Assembly (NCBI RefSeq): GCF_025822605.1
Contig: NZ_JACKTY010000028.1
Coordinates: 434,555-498,554 of the forward strand
Length of the DNA stretch: 64,000 nt
Direction: 5' to 3'
Source of the DNA: Mycolicibacterium komossense
GTDB taxonomy: Bacteria > Actinomycetota > Actinomycetes > Mycobacteriales > Mycobacteriaceae
Shown here: one piece after another, positions 30,310-38,582 of the stretch
Layout of the letters: each line of letters opens with the position of its first letter
Numbering within the stretch: the stretch's first letter is position 1
Made by a program: the position numbers and the translations under genes
Notes under the pieces: model-generated
Database searches by the model: none
What the model was told of the DNA's origin: nothing
What the model saw: the letters and a program-made list of their open reading frames with translations, nothing else

Positions 30310-31004
30310 GCCGCACGATCATTCACACCGACGCCCAGCAAGCTGTCGCCGGAATCCAGGACGGGGCAACCATTCTGGTGAGTGGCTTCGGAATGGCGGG
30401 CATGCCGACCACACTCATCGACGCCCTGATCGCGCAGGGCGCGTCCGGCCTGACGATCGTGAGCAATAACGCGGGCAACGGCGGTACCGGCCTTGCCGCC
30501 CTGTTGGCGAAGCGCCGCGTCGCCAAGGTGATCTGCTCGTTTCCCAGACAAACCGATTCCTACGTCTTCGACGCGCTCTACCGCGCCGGCGAAGTCGACC
30601 TCGAAGTGGTCCCCCAGGGCAATCTCGCCGAACGGATCAGGGCCGCAGGCGCCGGAATCGGCGCTTTCTTCTGCCCCACCGGTGTCGGCACACCGCTGGC
30701 CGAGGGTAAGGAGAGCCGCACCATCGGCGGCCGCGATTACGTCCTGGAGTACCCCATCCACGGTGACGTCGCACTCGTCGGCGCCCACATTGCCGACCGC
30801 GCAGGCAATCTGCTGTATCGCAAGACCGCACGTAACTTCGGCCCGGTGATGGCGACGGCGGCAGCGCTGACCATCGTCGAGGTATCGCGCGTGGTGGGGA
30901 CCGGCGACATCGATCCCGAAACGGTAGTGACTCCGGGAATTTTCGTCGACCGGGTACTTGATCTGTCGGCGTTGGCCGGCACCCATGCGAAGGCAGACTC
31001 ATGA
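30306..31004 (+). CDS. pcaI: 3-oxoadipate CoA-transferase subunit alpha
   Basis: This subunit, with the next gene, moves CoA from succinyl-CoA to 3-oxoadipate. The 232-residue protein has GFGMAGMPTTLID near residue 25, SNNAGNGGTGLAALL near 55, CSFPRQTDSYVFD near 75 and QGNLAERIRAAGAGIGAFF near 105. I recognise these as very close to Pseudomonas PcaI rather than to general acetoacetate transferases. The start may be GTG at 30306 or GTG at 30297. Its stop overlaps pcaJ by four bases. Confidence 0.85.
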   Translation: MSRTIIHTDAQQAVAGIQDGATILVSGFGMAGMPTTLIDALIAQGASGLTIVSNNAGNGGTGLAALLAKRRVAKVICSFPRQTDSYVFDALYRAGEVDLEVVPQGNLAERIRAAGAGIGAFFCPTGVGTPLAEGKESRTIGGRDYVLEYPIHGDVALVGAHIADRAGNLLYRKTARNFGPVMATAAALTIVEVSRVVGTGDIDPETVVTPGIFVDRVLDLSALAGTHAKADS

Positions 31005-31663
31005 CCGAGCGTGAACACCTCGACCGTGGGCCACTCGAGCGCCGCGAGATGGCCGCGGTGGTCGCCCGCGACATTCCCCCGGCGTCCTATGTCAATCTCG
31101 GGATCGGGCAGCCGACGACTGTCGCCGACTACCTGGCCCCGGACTCGCAGGTCATTCTGCACACCGAAAACGGCATGTTGGGTATGGGACGGGCGGCCGT
31201 CGGCGACGAGATCGACCCCGACCTGACCAATGCCGGCAAGCTTCCGGTGACCGAAACACCCGGGGCTTCGTACTTCCACCACGCCGACTCATTCGCGATG
31301 ATGCGCGGCGGCCACCTCGACGTATGCGTACTCGGGGCGTTCCAGGTCAGTGCGCGCGGCGACCTGGCGAACTGGCACACCGGAGCCCCCGACGCGATAC
31401 CGGCCGTCGGGGGTGCCATGGATCTGGCAATCGGCGCCAAGAGCGTCTTCGTGATGATGAACCTGTTCGCCAAGGACGGCACGGCCAAATTGGTCACGGA
31501 CTGCACCTACCCACTCACGGGAAAGCGCTGCGTCAGTCGCGTCTACACCGAGCACGCGGTATTCGATATCGACGCCTCTGGTGACGGACGCGTACACGTA
31601 CGCCAGACATTCGGCATCAGCGTGGCCGAATTGCGCGAGCGGTTGGACATCGAACTGTCCTAG
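31001..31663 (+). CDS. pcaJ: 3-oxoadipate CoA-transferase subunit beta
   Basis: The 220-residue beta subunit has the signature YVNLGIGQPT near residue 28 and the catalytic glutamate in TENGMLGMG (E56). GAFQVSARGDLANW appears near 112, as in PcaJ. ATGA overlap with the alpha subunit shows coupled synthesis of the two chains. No ring-cleavage genes (pcaGH, catA, pcaB, pcaL) are nearby. Confidence 0.85.
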   Translation: MTEREHLDRGPLERREMAAVVARDIPPASYVNLGIGQPTTVADYLAPDSQVILHTENGMLGMGRAAVGDEIDPDLTNAGKLPVTETPGASYFHHADSFAMMRGGHLDVCVLGAFQVSARGDLANWHTGAPDAIPAVGGAMDLAIGAKSVFVMMNLFAKDGTAKLVTDCTYPLTGKRCVSRVYTEHAVFDIDASGDGRVHVRQTFGISVAELRERLDIELS

Positions 31664-31753
31664 CCGGTGGCTCTGCGGGTAGCGGTCGCATCCCGCCGAC
31701 AACAACCACCTGCGCGAAATCGTCTCGGTGGTGACTGTCGTTGCGGGAGAGCG

Positions 31754-32698
31754 CTACTGGTCGCCTGGCACGAGGATGGTCTTGCCGTGCAGGCGCCCGG
31801 CGTCGGACTCGTCGTGCACCGCCGCGGCATCAGCAAGATGGCGTCGATAGGCGACCTCGATGCGCAGCTCTCCGGCATCGACGCGCCTGACGAGTCCGGC
31901 GAGTTGAGCGGCGTCGCTGCGAACGAAGACCCGCTGCGTGCGGATCCCTCGTCCGGGGTTCTCCGGGCCGAAAACCATTGTACCGGCATGGAATCCGCCA
32001 TCGACGAGGAGACCGATCAAGGCCTCGGTCTGCTCGTCGGTGGTACTCACCAAGTTGAGCACCACATCGAACGGCGCTCCGTCGACGGTGATCGGCGACT
32101 GTGTGTAGTCGACGTAATCCACGACGCGATCGGCGCCGTAGTCGAGCAGACGGTCTGCGTCACGCGCCTTCGCCGTGGCGGTGACGACAGCTCCGGCGGC
32201 CTTGGCCAGTTGAATGGCGTAGCCGCCGACCGCGCCGGAAGCTCCGTTGATGAGGACCGACTGACCACCAGCCAAAGCGGCCACCTCGAATAGAGACTGC
32301 CACGCCGTCAACCCTGCCTCTGGCAAGGCTGCGCTATCGGCCAGTGCCACCGACGCCGGGGCGGCAGCCAATGAGTCAGCCGGCGCGAGTGCGTATTCCG
32401 CGGCAGCACCATCGGCATCGAGCGGCAGAAACGCCACGACGGCGTCGCCGGAATTCCAGCCAAGCACGCCTACACCGAGCTCGGCAACGGTCCCCGCCAC
32501 GTCGACGCCGGGAATGTGCGGAAAACCGATCTGGTACACCTGAGCCAGATAGCCGCCGCGGATACCGGCGTCCACCGGGTTGAACGAAGTGGCGGCGACC
32601 TTGATCAACACCTGCCCCGGGCCCGGTACCGGTCGCGCGACATCTTCGTATTCGAGCACTTCACTGCCGCCGTAGCGGTGGTATCGGACAGCCCTCAT
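31754..32698 (-). CDS. NADPH:quinone oxidoreductase-type MDR enzyme
   Basis: The 314-residue protein is a zinc-free medium-chain dehydrogenase/reductase: GroES-like N-terminal part (VKVAATSFNPVDAGIRGG) and Rossmann fold with INGASGAVGGYAIQLAK near residue 150. It should reduce quinones or enones. Two ATGs are adjacent; the second (32698) has a better distance to GGAGG. It is divergent from a MarR gene and has palindromic sites just upstream, so it is likely the MarR target, induced by electrophiles or aromatics. Confidence 0.87.
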   Translation of the reverse strand: MRAVRYHRYGGSEVLEYEDVARPVPGPGQVLIKVAATSFNPVDAGIRGGYLAQVYQIGFPHIPGVDVAGTVAELGVGVLGWNSGDAVVAFLPLDADGAAAEYALAPADSLAAAPASVALADSAALPEAGLTAWQSLFEVAALAGGQSVLINGASGAVGGYAIQLAKAAGAVVTATAKARDADRLLDYGADRVVDYVDYTQSPITVDGAPFDVVLNLVSTTDEQTEALIGLLVDGGFHAGTMVFGPENPGRGIRTQRVFVRSDAAQLAGLVRRVDAGELRIEVAYRRHLADAAAVHDESDAGRLHGKTILVPGDQ

Positions 32699-32718
32699 CA
32701 TTTCCTCCTCGATCATTT

Positions 32719-32734
32719 GCTTCAAACTTGAAGC
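32719..32734. promoter_or_regulatory. MarR-type operator upstream of the quinone oxidoreductase
   Basis: GCTTCAA-AC-TTGAAGC is a perfect 7+2+7 palindrome, 20 bp upstream of the oxidoreductase start. A related imperfect copy, CTTCAATGTCGAAG, lies at 32756-32769. Both resemble the site next to the MarR gene. Confidence 0.65.
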
Positions 32735-32956
32735 AGTTACTTGCGCTACAACTCCCTTCAATGTCGAAGCAATCTCAGCTTTTACCGTGAGCGTGATCAC
32801 AGCCGTGATATTCATCCCGATGGCTGCGGATCGCACCAACCGCGCCGCGCCGCGCCGCTGCGCGGGGCTCTCGTGATCGCTACGCACGCAAGGTTTTCGA
32901 ACATCCGTCTACGCCCTCACATGGGTCCAGGATCGAGTCCCAATTACCAGCAGGCA

Positions 32957-32970
32957 CTTCGATGTCGAAG
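32957..32970. promoter_or_regulatory. MarR-type operator upstream of the MarR gene
   Basis: CTTCGA-TG-TCGAAG is a 6+2+6 palindrome ending 15 bp before the MarR start codon. It shares the CTTC-n6-GAAG core with the two sites in front of the divergent oxidoreductase, which suggests one regulator controls both directions. Confidence 0.65.
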
Positions 32971-32985
32971 CACTACACTGACCGT

Positions 32986-33489
32986 ATGACCGATGTCCTC
33001 AACCCCGCCCAGCTACGGGCCTACTTCGGGTTGATGGAAGTGGTCAGTCTCCTGCAGTACGCGGTGCGAGAGCAGTTGCACGCCGAGGGGGGTCTGAGTT
33101 ACGTGCAGTTCGAGATCCTCGCGAAACTTGCCCACACGGACCAGCCCTTGACCATGACCGACTTGGCCGACGGTGTGGTGTACAGCCGCTCCGGACTGAC
33201 CCATCAGGCCGGATTGCTGCAGAAGCAGGGCCTCATCACCCGTTCGGCGTCCCCAGACGACCAGCGCGCCACGGTCGTCCACATCACCGAGGAGGGCCGC
33301 GCCCGACTCGACACGGTCTTACCCGGTCACATCCAAGTCGTGCGCGAGTTACTCTTCGACTCCCTCGACGAACGTGACGTTCGCACCCTCGGGGACATGA
33401 TGGGAAATGCCCGCGATCACATGCGTTCTCGACCGCCCCGTTCCGCCGCACCGCGCAACCGGCACACCGGTACCGCAGTCGAGAAATGA
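32986..33489 (+). CDS. MarR-family transcriptional regulator
   Basis: The 167-residue protein has the MarR winged helix (LTMTDLADGVVYSRSGLTHQ near residues 55-75, then SPDDQRATVVHITEEG of the wing). The ATG at 32986 is chosen because the longer frame starts inside the operator palindrome. No Shine-Dalgarno is visible, so the transcript may be leaderless, as is common in mycobacteria. It probably represses itself and the divergent oxidoreductase. Confidence 0.88.
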   Translation: MTDVLNPAQLRAYFGLMEVVSLLQYAVREQLHAEGGLSYVQFEILAKLAHTDQPLTMTDLADGVVYSRSGLTHQAGLLQKQGLITRSASPDDQRATVVHITEEGRARLDTVLPGHIQVVRELLFDSLDERDVRTLGDMMGNARDHMRSRPPRSAAPRNRHTGTAVEK

Positions 33490-33704
33490 CTGCGCCGCGC
33501 GATCAGCTGCCGTTCTTCAGCCCCTCTGCCCACTAGAGAGCTGCCCGAGCGCTGCGTTGAATAGCCGGCCCTCTACGCCGGCCTCGGTGCTGCCGAAGCG
33601 CTCGCCGTACTCGCCAGCTGACGCCTACTCGGCGGCCATGCAGCACTCATTGCACCGGCAGCAGGAGCGCCCGGTAGCAGAAACCATCAGATCGAGACGT
33701 ACTA

Positions 33705-33728
33705 TGGATTGATAATTCGTTCAATCCA
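33705..33728. promoter_or_regulatory. Probable ArsR operator
   Basis: TGGATTGA (33705-33712) and TCAATCCA (33721-33728) form a perfect 8-bp inverted repeat with an 8-bp spacer, 20 bp before the ArsR gene. Position and dyad geometry fit an autoregulatory site. Confidence 0.65.
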
Positions 33729-33748
33729 TCATTCGTAAGGTCGCCGCC

Positions 33749-34126
33749 GTGCCCAACATGTTCCCCAGCGATGCCGTGCGACCGCTATACGAAATCAAGG
33801 CGAACCTCTTCAAGGCGTTGGCGCACCCCGCCCGAATTCGCATCCTGGAGATCCTCTCGGCAACAAAGGGCGCCGTGCCGGTCAGCGACATCCTCGCCGA
33901 CACAGAACTCGAACCCACGCTGCTGTCGCAACACCTGGCAGTACTCAAACGTCACTACGTTGTGGTGGGGCATCGAACGGGGAATGCGGTGCATTACGAA
34001 CTCGCCCATCCCAATATCTCCGAACTACTCAAACTGGCACGGGTGTTTCTCTCCGACACCCTGGCTGCCCGTAGCGATCAGCTCGACGCAGTGGCATCGC
34101 TGCCGCCGCTGGGCGCACCGCAGTGA
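33749..34126 (+). CDS. ArsR-family winged-helix regulator
   Basis: The 125-residue protein has the ArsR/SmtB fold, with KALAHPARIRILEIL near residue 22 and the recognition region LEPTLLSQHLAVLKRH near 55. It has no cysteine and no metal motif such as ELCVCDL, so it is not a classical metal sensor. Its end overlaps the SulP transporter start (GTGA), so it most likely controls that transporter. GTG start at 33749. Confidence 0.85.
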   Translation: MPNMFPSDAVRPLYEIKANLFKALAHPARIRILEILSATKGAVPVSDILADTELEPTLLSQHLAVLKRHYVVVGHRTGNAVHYELAHPNISELLKLARVFLSDTLAARSDQLDAVASLPPLGAPQ

Positions 34127-35763
34127 TCGCGGCCACTGCACACAGGTTGGTCCGGTTGCTGCCGCACCGATCCGACTATGCCGGTCTACGAACCTCCTGG
34201 CGGCGCGACGTTCTCGCCGGCGTCACCGTCGGTGTCGTCGCCCTTCCCCTGGCGTTGGCTTTCGGGATCAGCTCCGGCGTCGGAGCCGCTGCCGGCCTGG
34301 TCACCGCAGTGGTTGCGGGTGTGGTCGCCGCGGTATTCGGTGGATCACGTGTGCAGGTGTCAGGTCCGACGGGCGCGATGGCCGTAGTGCTCGCTCCGGT
34401 CGTCGGTCACTACGGATTGAGCAGTATTGCCCTGGTGACCCTCTTAGCCGGGGTACTCGTGATGGCCGCGGGTGCCAGCGGCCTGGGGCGGGCGGTGACA
34501 TTCATCCCCTGGCCTGTCATCGAGGGGTTCACGCTGGGGATTGCGACTGTCATCTTCTTACAACAGATACCGGCTGCGTTCGGTGAGCCGACCCCCTCGG
34601 AAACATCCCCACTCGCGGCAGCATGGCGAGTGTTCCAGCATGCCCACTGGTCCACTGCCGCACCGGCTCTGCTCATCGTGGCCTTGGTTGCGGCCCTGAT
34701 GATCGGGTTGAGCCGGTTACACCACGCCATTCCCGAGTCACTGGCCGCCATCGTCGCAGCAACGCTGCTGGTGACGGTCATGAACAGCTCGGTCGCCCGG
34801 ATCGGGCAGCTGCCTTCTCATCTGGCCGCACCGGTGCTGCCGCACGCTGACCTCGGCGCCCTGCGTTCACTGTTGGGTGCCGCCGTTGCCATTGCGGCGC
34901 TCGCTGCCATCGAGTCGTTACTCTCGGCGCGAGTGGCGGCGAGCATGTCCCCCACCGGTCCGTACGACCCGGATCGGGAGCTGGTCGGGCAGGGACTTGC
35001 GTCCATCGCATCCGGGCTGTTCGGGGGTATGCCCGCGACGGGCGCCATCGCCCGCACCGCAGTCAACGTTCGTTCCGGCGCACGAACCCGACTCTCGGCA
35101 ATCGTGCACTCGATCGTCCTGTTGGCGGTGGTCTACCTCGCCACCGGGCCGGTAGCAGCCATTCCGCTGGCAGCCCTGGCGGCTGTTCTGATGGTGACCT
35201 CGTTTCGGATGATATCGATGAGAACCGCCAGGAACGTCCTGCGCTCGTCGTGGGCAGACGCCTCGATATTTGTCGGCACTGCCTTTGTCACCGTCTGTTT
35301 CGACCTGATCGAGGCGGTCGAGATCGGCATACTCGCAGCAGCCGTCTTCGCGCTGCGCGCGGTGGCCCAGCGCAGCGCGGTCACCCGGGAAGAGCTACCG
35401 GGACCACAACAGCCTGGCGATGAGCGGATCGCGCTGCTGCGTCTCGACGGCGCGATGTTCTTCGGTGCGGCCGATCGCCTCTCGAGTGCGATCACCGACT
35501 ATCCACAGGTGTCGGTGGTGATAATCCGCATGTCTTCACTGGGGATGCTGGATGCCACCGGGGCGCACAGCCTCGGTCGGATCACTGCAGAGCTGGAGTC
35601 CCGAGGAATCACGGTACTTATCAAGGGAGTTCGTCCCGAACATCTGGCGTTGCTGACGAATGTCGGCGCCACCGAGGCACTCCGTCACGGAAATCATCTG
35701 ATCGACTCACTCGACGAAGCAGTCGCACACGCCCGTGCGCACGTCGCCAGTCCCAGAACCTAA
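34123..35763 (+). CDS. SulP-family anion transporter with STAS domain
   Basis: The 546-residue protein has the SulP membrane domain with about 12 hydrophobic segments (residues 20-390). Signature stretches are GVVALPLALAFGISSG near 38 and the SGPTGAM motif near 80. A C-terminal STAS domain follows (about 430-540). Family members carry sulfate, bicarbonate or other anions; the substrate is not predictable here. It is translationally coupled to an ArsR regulator with an operator in front. Confidence 0.9.
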   Translation: MIAATAHRLVRLLPHRSDYAGLRTSWRRDVLAGVTVGVVALPLALAFGISSGVGAAAGLVTAVVAGVVAAVFGGSRVQVSGPTGAMAVVLAPVVGHYGLSSIALVTLLAGVLVMAAGASGLGRAVTFIPWPVIEGFTLGIATVIFLQQIPAAFGEPTPSETSPLAAAWRVFQHAHWSTAAPALLIVALVAALMIGLSRLHHAIPESLAAIVAATLLVTVMNSSVARIGQLPSHLAAPVLPHADLGALRSLLGAAVAIAALAAIESLLSARVAASMSPTGPYDPDRELVGQGLASIASGLFGGMPATGAIARTAVNVRSGARTRLSAIVHSIVLLAVVYLATGPVAAIPLAALAAVLMVTSFRMISMRTARNVLRSSWADASIFVGTAFVTVCFDLIEAVEIGILAAAVFALRAVAQRSAVTREELPGPQQPGDERIALLRLDGAMFFGAADRLSSAITDYPQVSVVIIRMSSLGMLDATGAHSLGRITAELESRGITVLIKGVRPEHLALLTNVGATEALRHGNHLIDSLDEAVAHARAHVASPRT

Positions 35764-36073
35764 TTCGGCCTCCGCACTCGAGACCAAGGCGCAATCCCAT
35801 ATCTCCCATAACGACGCTGGAACGGCGATAGGAGTAATCGACGAACGGCTGCCGCGCTCTCGATTTGAATGCAACTGTTGACGGAGGCTTCGCGTTGATC
35901 TTATGCTGCCCCGCGGGACGTTGTGAACGTATTTAGGCCAAAGACAACCAGGTTGATTCGAATTCCCAGATCCTCGAAAAGGCCTGCCAGTCATCAATAA
36001 ACGCCGTGCTGAGCGCCTTTAGGTTCGCGACGAAGTTCCAAACTGATATCCGGTAGAGAACGAGGACTCACAC
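35764..36073. other. Intergenic region without visible gene
   Basis: This 310-bp stretch is less GC-rich than its surroundings and has no frame with coding character on either strand. The last part must hold the promoter and ribosome binding site (GAGGA) of the next gene. Confidence 0.5.
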
Positions 36074-36997
36074 GTGGTAAGAGGCGGGCGCGCAGGTGTC
36101 GTCGGACTGGCAGTCACACTGGCCGTGGTCGCGAACGGTTGCGGACACCGGGATTCAGCCAGCCAGCCGCAATCCCCCACCAACACTTCGGCATCCGAAG
36201 TCGTCTCTCCCGACTTTCCTACGCCGACCAACACGGACGTCAACAGTAACGGCAAACCCGACAGTGATCCCACTGATACCGATTGGCCCGGCAAGATGAC
36301 CGTGGTCTACGGGGATGCCACCACCCCCGACGCCATTCGCGGCCGGAAGTTCATGCAGGACAACAACTTGCTTCCCCAGTTGGCCGACGACATCAACGAG
36401 ACGCTCAAACTGCCCTACGACGTGCCGTTGAAAGGCACCCAGTGCGACGAGCCCAATGACTACTGGAGTGCCTCGGATCAAGCGATGATCCTGTGCTACG
36501 AGGATATCGCGAACAGCCTCGACATCTATCAGGGATTCGGCGACAAAGATCCCGATGCCGGCACCTTTCATGAGGCATTGGCAGCGTTCTACCACGAGAC
36601 GGGTCATATGACGATCGACCTCTACGACCTGCCGGCCGTCGGTCGCGAAGAGGACGTTGCCGATCAGGCGTCGGTGTACCTGCTGCTCCGCCCGGGCGAC
36701 GACGGGAAGATCGATCAGGACAGTGTGGACGCCATCATGGATTCCTCCCGATGGTTCGCAGCGATGAGCACCCTCAACGACGGTGAGGTCGATGACGCGA
36801 CCCTCGCCGATGTGCACTCACCCAGCCGAGCACGGATGTTCAACATGGTCTGCTGGGCCTACGGCGCCGACCCAGAGGCCACCGGAGATGTTGTCGCACA
36901 GAACTTGCTGCCCGCGGACCGCGCCGAGCGCTGCGCGGACGAATACCAGAAGCTAGACCGGGCCTGGAGTACCTTGCTTGGCCCTTACCTCAAGTAG
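36074..36997 (+). CDS. DUF4344 family putative metallopeptidase lipoprotein
   Basis: The 307-residue protein has a lipoprotein signal (lipobox VANGC at about residues 19-23), then a Ser/Thr/Pro-rich linker and a DUF4344 domain. The zinc-peptidase-like motif HETGH lies near residue 177, with conserved EDVADQAS downstream. It is expected to sit on the outer face of the cytoplasmic membrane. The substrate is unknown. The start is GTG at 36074 with GAGGA upstream. Confidence 0.82.
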   Translation: MVRGGRAGVVGLAVTLAVVANGCGHRDSASQPQSPTNTSASEVVSPDFPTPTNTDVNSNGKPDSDPTDTDWPGKMTVVYGDATTPDAIRGRKFMQDNNLLPQLADDINETLKLPYDVPLKGTQCDEPNDYWSASDQAMILCYEDIANSLDIYQGFGDKDPDAGTFHEALAAFYHETGHMTIDLYDLPAVGREEDVADQASVYLLLRPGDDGKIDQDSVDAIMDSSRWFAAMSTLNDGEVDDATLADVHSPSRARMFNMVCWAYGADPEATGDVVAQNLLPADRAERCADEYQKLDRAWSTLLGPYLK

Positions 36998-37127
36998 GAC
37001 CAGCTACCCCGGGATCTCTTCGGCTGCGGCTGCTGCGGACCGACTCGTCGAGTGCGTGACCATGGCGTGCGGCAATATCGTTCATCCTCGCCCGTGGTTT
37101 GGCGATCGAAGCGCCGGGCGAACGACG

Positions 37128-38021
37128 ATGACGGGACTATCAGTGCAGCACAGAGGCACACCAACGTTGCCGGCCCTGCTTGCGGTCGCAGCAGCGACCG
37201 CGCAAGAATTCGGCGCCGCCTTCGCTGTCGGTTTGTTCGCGTCGTTGGGCGTTGCCGGCACAGTCTTTGCGCGGTTTTTGGTCGCGTCGATCGTGTTGTG
37301 TGTGATGGTCCGCCCGCGTATCCACGGACTCGATCGTCGAGCCTTCGGAGCTATCGTCGCACTGGCGGTGACCTTGACGACGATGAATCTTCTTTTTTAC
37401 GAAGCCCTTTCCCGCATTCCCCTAGGGATCGCAGTCACCGTCGAGATATGTGGGCCGCTGCTGCTATCGGTTTTACTGAATCGCCGCTGGGCCGGCTGGA
37501 TCTGGGCCTTGGTGGCGTTCTCCGGGGTTGCGCTGCTCGGTCTCGGTGGCGGCCCTCTGCCCGCCGCGAACATGATCGGCCTCGTGCTCGCCGCAGGAGC
37601 CGCCGTCAGCTGGGCGGGGTACATCTTGGCCACCGCGCACGCAGGGAAGGTGTTCGCCAATCTCGATGCACTTGCATTGGCGACCGTACTCGGGGCTCTG
37701 TTAACCGCCCCCGCAGCGGTGTTGTCGGTCAATCTCGGTGCAGCTCTGCATTGGGAGGTCGCGGGGCTGGTGGTGGTTGTCGGTTTGATGTGTTCGGTCA
37801 TTCCGTACTCACTCGAACTCATCGCGCTTCGCTCCCTGCCCGCCAGCACGTTCGCGGTACTGACCAGCCTGTCCCCAGCTATCGCGGCCGTCGCCGGATG
37901 GCTCATTCTTCGCCAGCAGCTCGGGCTGACCGACTACCTCGCTGTGTCGCTGGTCGTGATCGCCAGTGCTGGCGCAGTCCGATCAACGGCGCCACTGGGC
38001 CCCAACCGGAGCATCGATTAA
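37128..38021 (+). CDS. EamA/DMT-family exporter (RhtA-like)
   Basis: The 297-residue protein has ten hydrophobic helices arranged as two EamA repeats (about residues 15-140 and 150-290), typical of drug/metabolite transporters. The sequence style (TVEICGPLLLSVL, YSLELIALRSLPASTFAVL) is that of RhtA, a threonine/homoserine exporter. The ATG at 37128 is chosen; the frame is open upstream to 36978, but that part overlaps the preceding gene and looks non-coding. The gene lies just before the first copy of the GntR operator. Confidence 0.82.
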   Translation: MTGLSVQHRGTPTLPALLAVAAATAQEFGAAFAVGLFASLGVAGTVFARFLVASIVLCVMVRPRIHGLDRRAFGAIVALAVTLTTMNLLFYEALSRIPLGIAVTVEICGPLLLSVLLNRRWAGWIWALVAFSGVALLGLGGGPLPAANMIGLVLAAGAAVSWAGYILATAHAGKVFANLDALALATVLGALLTAPAAVLSVNLGAALHWEVAGLVVVVGLMCSVIPYSLELIALRSLPASTFAVLTSLSPAIAAVAGWLILRQQLGLTDYLAVSLVVIASAGAVRSTAPLGPNRSID

Positions 38022-38048
38022 GCGGTTCAATTGCCACAACAGTTGCGC

Positions 38049-38060
38049 ATTGTCGACAAT
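38049..38060. promoter_or_regulatory. GntR operator, site 1
   Basis: ATTGTCGACAAT, a perfect 12-bp palindrome, lies 112 bp before an unknown gene (38172) and the LLM oxidoreductase. A third half-site-like ACTAC follows at 38063-38067, at the same 7-bp period as in the other sites. Confidence 0.75.
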
Positions 38061-38171
38061 CGACTACGATTGCTCCGACAGCGCGGCTCGCAGCCGCAAC
38101 TGAACAGGAACCCAGCGCGCAGATTGTGGACTATCAGTGCCACCTAGTGGCCCTGATCTCACAGCGCTTCG

Positions 38172-38552
38172 ATGGACGGGCTGAAAATGATGTGGACCAG
38201 GCAGACAACGCACGCGACCGGCTTGCGTCTGGTGACAGCGCCACCCCTCATCGGAGCCTGGTTCGTCGACGCGAGTCGGGACGGCACCGGCACCGCGGCC
38301 CCGCGCGTGATGGTGATGTCCAACCGGCGGCTATGGATGCCGCACATGACCGTGTCACAAGGTGGTCGAATCATCGCGACGCGTCGGCTTTTTCAGATTG
38401 CTCGTCCCGGGCGACCCATGATCCTGCCCAGCAGCCTCGTGTCCGCCGTCGAATCAGCCGGCGGCGAGGTCTTCATCGGCTTGATGGACAACTCATACAT
38501 TCCGTTCGATCTTCGCGGATCGGGATTCCATCTGCCACTGTGCGGGCCCTAG
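38172..38552 (+). CDS. Hypothetical protein in the GntR regulon
   Basis: This 126-residue protein has no family I recognise. It begins with a short charged segment, then mixed beta-like stretches (PRVMVMSNRRLWMPHMT, GEVFIGLMDNSYIPFDL) suggestive of a small globular domain; no signal or membrane segment is visible. It follows operator site 1 and ends 30 bp before the LLM oxidoreductase, so the two are probably co-expressed. No ribosome binding site is evident, so coding status is moderate. Confidence 0.5.
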   Translation: MDGLKMMWTRQTTHATGLRLVTAPPLIGAWFVDASRDGTGTAAPRVMVMSNRRLWMPHMTVSQGGRIIATRRLFQIARPGRPMILPSSLVSAVESAGGEVFIGLMDNSYIPFDLRGSGFHLPLCGP

Positions 38553-38582
38553 TCGTCAACCACAGATTTCAGGAGAACGGTT

